Source: Clostridiaceae bacterium
Lineage (GTDB): Bacteria > Bacillota > Clostridia > Saccharofermentanales > Saccharofermentanaceae
Assembly: GCA_012728275.1 (NCBI GenBank)
Contig: JAAYFK010000031.1
Coordinates: 1 to 64,000, forward strand
Length of the DNA: 64,000 nt
Direction of reading: 5' to 3'
Shown here: piece after piece, positions 61,607-64,000 of the stretch
Layout of the letters: every line of letters begins with the position of its first letter
How positions within the stretch are numbered: the first letter of the stretch is position 1
Made by a program: the position numbers and the translations under genes
The notes under the pieces: model-generated
Seen by the model: the letters and a program-made list of their open reading frames with translations, nothing else
Told to the model about the DNA's origin: nothing
Databases searched by the model: none

Positions 61607-62824
61607 GTGATGAAATATCCTAATCCGACATTTTTGAATAGAGCTTCAGGTATTAAGCACACTCGGCGCAATGTAATAATTATTGTGTCTAGTGTGCTTG
61701 CCTTTATTGCTTTAATTCTCGTCTTTGTGTTTAAGTTAGCATCAGATCAAAAGAAATACGCGAAGGAATATCCTGAGCTCGTTGGCGCTGCCACAGCTAC
61801 TACAACGGAAACTAGTGAAGAAGAATCATCTGAAACAACTGTTGTAGAAGAAACTACAACAGCTGAGACTTCTGCTTTAGGTCCAATAATCCAAGACACT
61901 AGCACTACGCCAGAAAGCAGTGAGCAAACCAATTCTCCAGATGCCTTTGTTGAAGGAGCAAACATATATTTCTATAATTCTCACGCCCTTCAAACTGTGT
62001 CGCACGAAGAAAGAGATACAATGCTCGACGATTTGAAACAGCAAGTTATCGACTACATTGCAGCTTGTGAGGGTGAGAGAATTTGTTTTCGATATGTGAG
62101 TTTATCATCTAATGAGACTTTGGGAATAAATGATTTAGATCCAATTTTGCCTGCAGGTGCTTTTGCCTTGCCTGTTGAAATTGAATTCTATAATCAAATT
62201 GAATCTGGAGCGATTAGCCCTCTATCAACTGTCACCTACGATGGTTCAGTTACAACAACGGGTCCTTCATATATAACAGAAAACTATGCATTGCTTAAAC
62301 AGTTTTTCCTTAGAACGATATCAAATTACGCTATAGTCTATAATGACTCGCTTGCATTATCTATTATGATTAATGCGATGGGCGGGCTTGACGCTATTAT
62401 TCCAAACATAAATGAGATCAGCGGCTATGTTGACTATAATTCTTCCGTTAATTACACGGCTTATGACGGAACGATTATTAGTGGAAGCCATCGTTCAAGT
62501 GCATACGATTTGGCTGAGTATGCCAACTATCTTTACAGAGCATATATTAATGAGCCTACTGTATATCAAAGCTTAATTAATGACATGTATTATTCTGCTA
62601 TGCCATCTTCTTATAGTAATATTTTTGGAGAAGACGCATTGATTCTACACGCAAGCGGACGCAATGATACTTATCATGCATACACCGACATCGCAATTAT
62701 TGATTCCGATGAGCCTTTTGTATTATGCATATATGTTGAGTGCGCTTCGGCTGAACGCGCAGCTGTTATCCAAGCGGATTTGGCGACATATGTTGAGCGA
62801 TACATAACAGCTTGTCACACTTGA
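61607..62824 (+). CDS. Membrane-anchored beta-lactamase-fold protein with degenerate active site
   Basis: N-terminal TM, Thr/Ser/Glu linker, class A-like layout (LPAGAFALPVEIEFYNQIESGAI; YNDSLALSIMINAMGG; LHASGRNDTYHAYTDIAII). Confidence 0.65.
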   Translation: MMKYPNPTFLNRASGIKHTRRNVIIIVSSVLAFIALILVFVFKLASDQKKYAKEYPELVGAATATTTETSEEESSETTVVEETTTAETSALGPIIQDTSTTPESSEQTNSPDAFVEGANIYFYNSHALQTVSHEERDTMLDDLKQQVIDYIAACEGERICFRYVSLSSNETLGINDLDPILPAGAFALPVEIEFYNQIESGAISPLSTVTYDGSVTTTGPSYITENYALLKQFFLRTISNYAIVYNDSLALSIMINAMGGLDAIIPNINEISGYVDYNSSVNYTAYDGTIISGSHRSSAYDLAEYANYLYRAYINEPTVYQSLINDMYYSAMPSSYSNIFGEDALILHASGRNDTYHAYTDIAIIDSDEPFVLCIYVECASAERAAVIQADLATYVERYITACHT

Positions 62825-62833
62825 CTATAATTA

Positions 62834-62842
62834 TGCTATAAT
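62834..62842 (+). promoter_or_regulatory. Extended -10 promoter of SRP RNA
   Basis: TGCTATAAT about 6 nt upstream of the RNA 5' end. Confidence 0.65.
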
Positions 62843-62847
62843 GTCTT

Positions 62848-62999
62848 GGATTCATCCCACCTGATCTGTGGTCGGATGTGGGTCTCGTGCAATATAGTCC
62901 CGTGAACCCTGTCAGGTCCGGAAGGAAGCAGCAGTAAGCGGATTTCTGTATGTGCCGCGGGGGTGCCTACCCCGACTGCAGTTTAGGCGGGATGAATCC
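62848..62999 (+). ncRNA. ffs: Signal recognition particle RNA (4.5S-like)
   Basis: GTCAGGTCCGGAAGGAAGCAGCAGTAAGC apical domain; termini GGATTCATCCC/GGGATGAATCC complementary. Confidence 0.93.
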
Positions 63000-63025
63000 T
63001 TATTTATTGCGAATTGGGGATTTCG

Positions 63026-64000
63026 ATGGAACACATTGCTCTATATCGACAATTTCGACCGATAACCTTTGACGAGGTAATAGAGCAGCGTACAACTGTC
63101 TCAGCTCTTAAGCAGGCGGTTGTATCTGGCAAGATTTCTCATGCTTATCTTTTTTGCGGTACAAGAGGTACTGGCAAGACTTCCCTGGCGAAGATTTTTT
63201 CGAGAGCAATCAATTGCGAGAATAATATTAATGGTAATCCATGTAATGACTGTCCTACATGTAAAGGCATTCTTAATGGAACCTTGCTAGATGTGATCGA
63301 GATTGATGCAGCTTCCAATAACAGTGTCGATAACATTCGCCGTATCTGTGACGAGGTTGTCTTCTCCCCTTCAAAAGCTAAGTATAAAGTCTATATCATC
63401 GACGAGGTTCATATGTTATCGGCGGGTGCGTTTAACGCTTTGCTGAAGACTTTAGAAGAACCTCCAAAGCACGCGGTGTTTATCCTTGCGACTACTGAGC
63501 CTTTTCGAATTCCAGCGACAATTCATTCAAGATGTCAGAGATATGATTTCCGCAGAATTTCGCCTGAGGCAATCGCTTCAAGGCTTGAATTTATATGCAA
63601 AAGCGAGCACATTGAGGCCTCAAAGGAATCTCTTAACTTAATCGCTTCACTTGCTGATGGCGCTTTGAGAGATGCGGTATCCTTGCTTGACCAGGCAGCT
63701 GGTGTTAGCTCTAATTCTAAGGTTACAACAGATATCGTTGAGTCTATTACGGGAATATCAGATAGTTCTTTTATGCTTAGAATGGCTGATATTCTTATAT
63801 CAGGCAACTATGAAGCTCTTCTTCCTCTATGCAAGGAATTATCAGATAGTGGCCGGGATTTGATTCATTTCACTATCGATTTAGCTGGTTTTTTTAGAGA
63901 TTTGTTGGTTGTTAGAATGATGCCAGACCCTACTACTCTTGTTACTGCTTCAAACTCTTCACTTAAAGAAATGTACAAGGTAGCTTCTCGCACGAACGCT
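63026..64000 (+). CDS. dnaX: DNA polymerase III subunits gamma/tau (5' part; truncated by window end)
   Basis: MEHIALYRQFRPITFDEVIEQ..., GTRGTGKTSLAKIFSRAINC, IIDEVHMLSAGAFNALLKTLEEPP. Confidence 0.95.
   Translation, partial: MEHIALYRQFRPITFDEVIEQRTTVSALKQAVVSGKISHAYLFCGTRGTGKTSLAKIFSRAINCENNINGNPCNDCPTCKGILNGTLLDVIEIDAASNNSVDNIRRICDEVVFSPSKAKYKVYIIDEVHMLSAGAFNALLKTLEEPPKHAVFILATTEPFRIPATIHSRCQRYDFRRISPEAIASRLEFICKSEHIEASKESLNLIASLADGALRDAVSLLDQAAGVSSNSKVTTDIVESITGISDSSFMLRMADILISGNYEALLPLCKELSDSGRDLIHFTIDLAGFFRDLLVVRMMPDPTTLVTASNSSLKEMYKVASRTNA

Noticed and set aside
1-64000. CRISPR arrays, transposases, integrases, phage genes, tRNA or rRNA
   Set aside because: None recognised by eye on either strand; gene content is almost entirely core.

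Overview
Chromosomal core region of a low-GC Bacillota, probably class Clostridia (genus not assignable by eye). Left to right: ldh (+); a three-gene ABC-2 exporter (+); then a ~48 kb block of minus-strand genes: dacA-like, gyrA, rsmG-mnmG-mnmE-khpB-yidC-yidD-rnpA-rpmH (rpmH next to alr rather than dnaA), alr-nnrD-metA-nucleoside kinase, a small envelope cluster of unknown function, whiA-rapZ-murB-hprK, ecfT plus a fused EcfA ATPase, the alpha/spc/S10 ribosomal protein clusters, hslO-methyltransferase-M23-ftsX-ftsE-PucR-like regulator, and msmK. It switches to plus-strand argC-argB-argD-argF-GNAT, then ispE and veg (-), fhs (+), a degenerate beta-lactamase-fold protein, SRP RNA and 5' dnaX (cut by the window end). 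No phage, transposon, CRISPR, rRNA or tRNA was recognised. The best leads are a GNAT gene in an argJ-less arginine operon with an ARG-box-like promoter, a beta-lactamase-fold protein that appears to have lost all catalytic motifs, several structured RNA elements between and before ribosomal protein genes, a fused EcfA ATPase, an acidic tail on FtsE next to an intact LytM/M23 hydrolase, and two short tandem repeats. All calls come from reading the sequence; no database or folding search was run.
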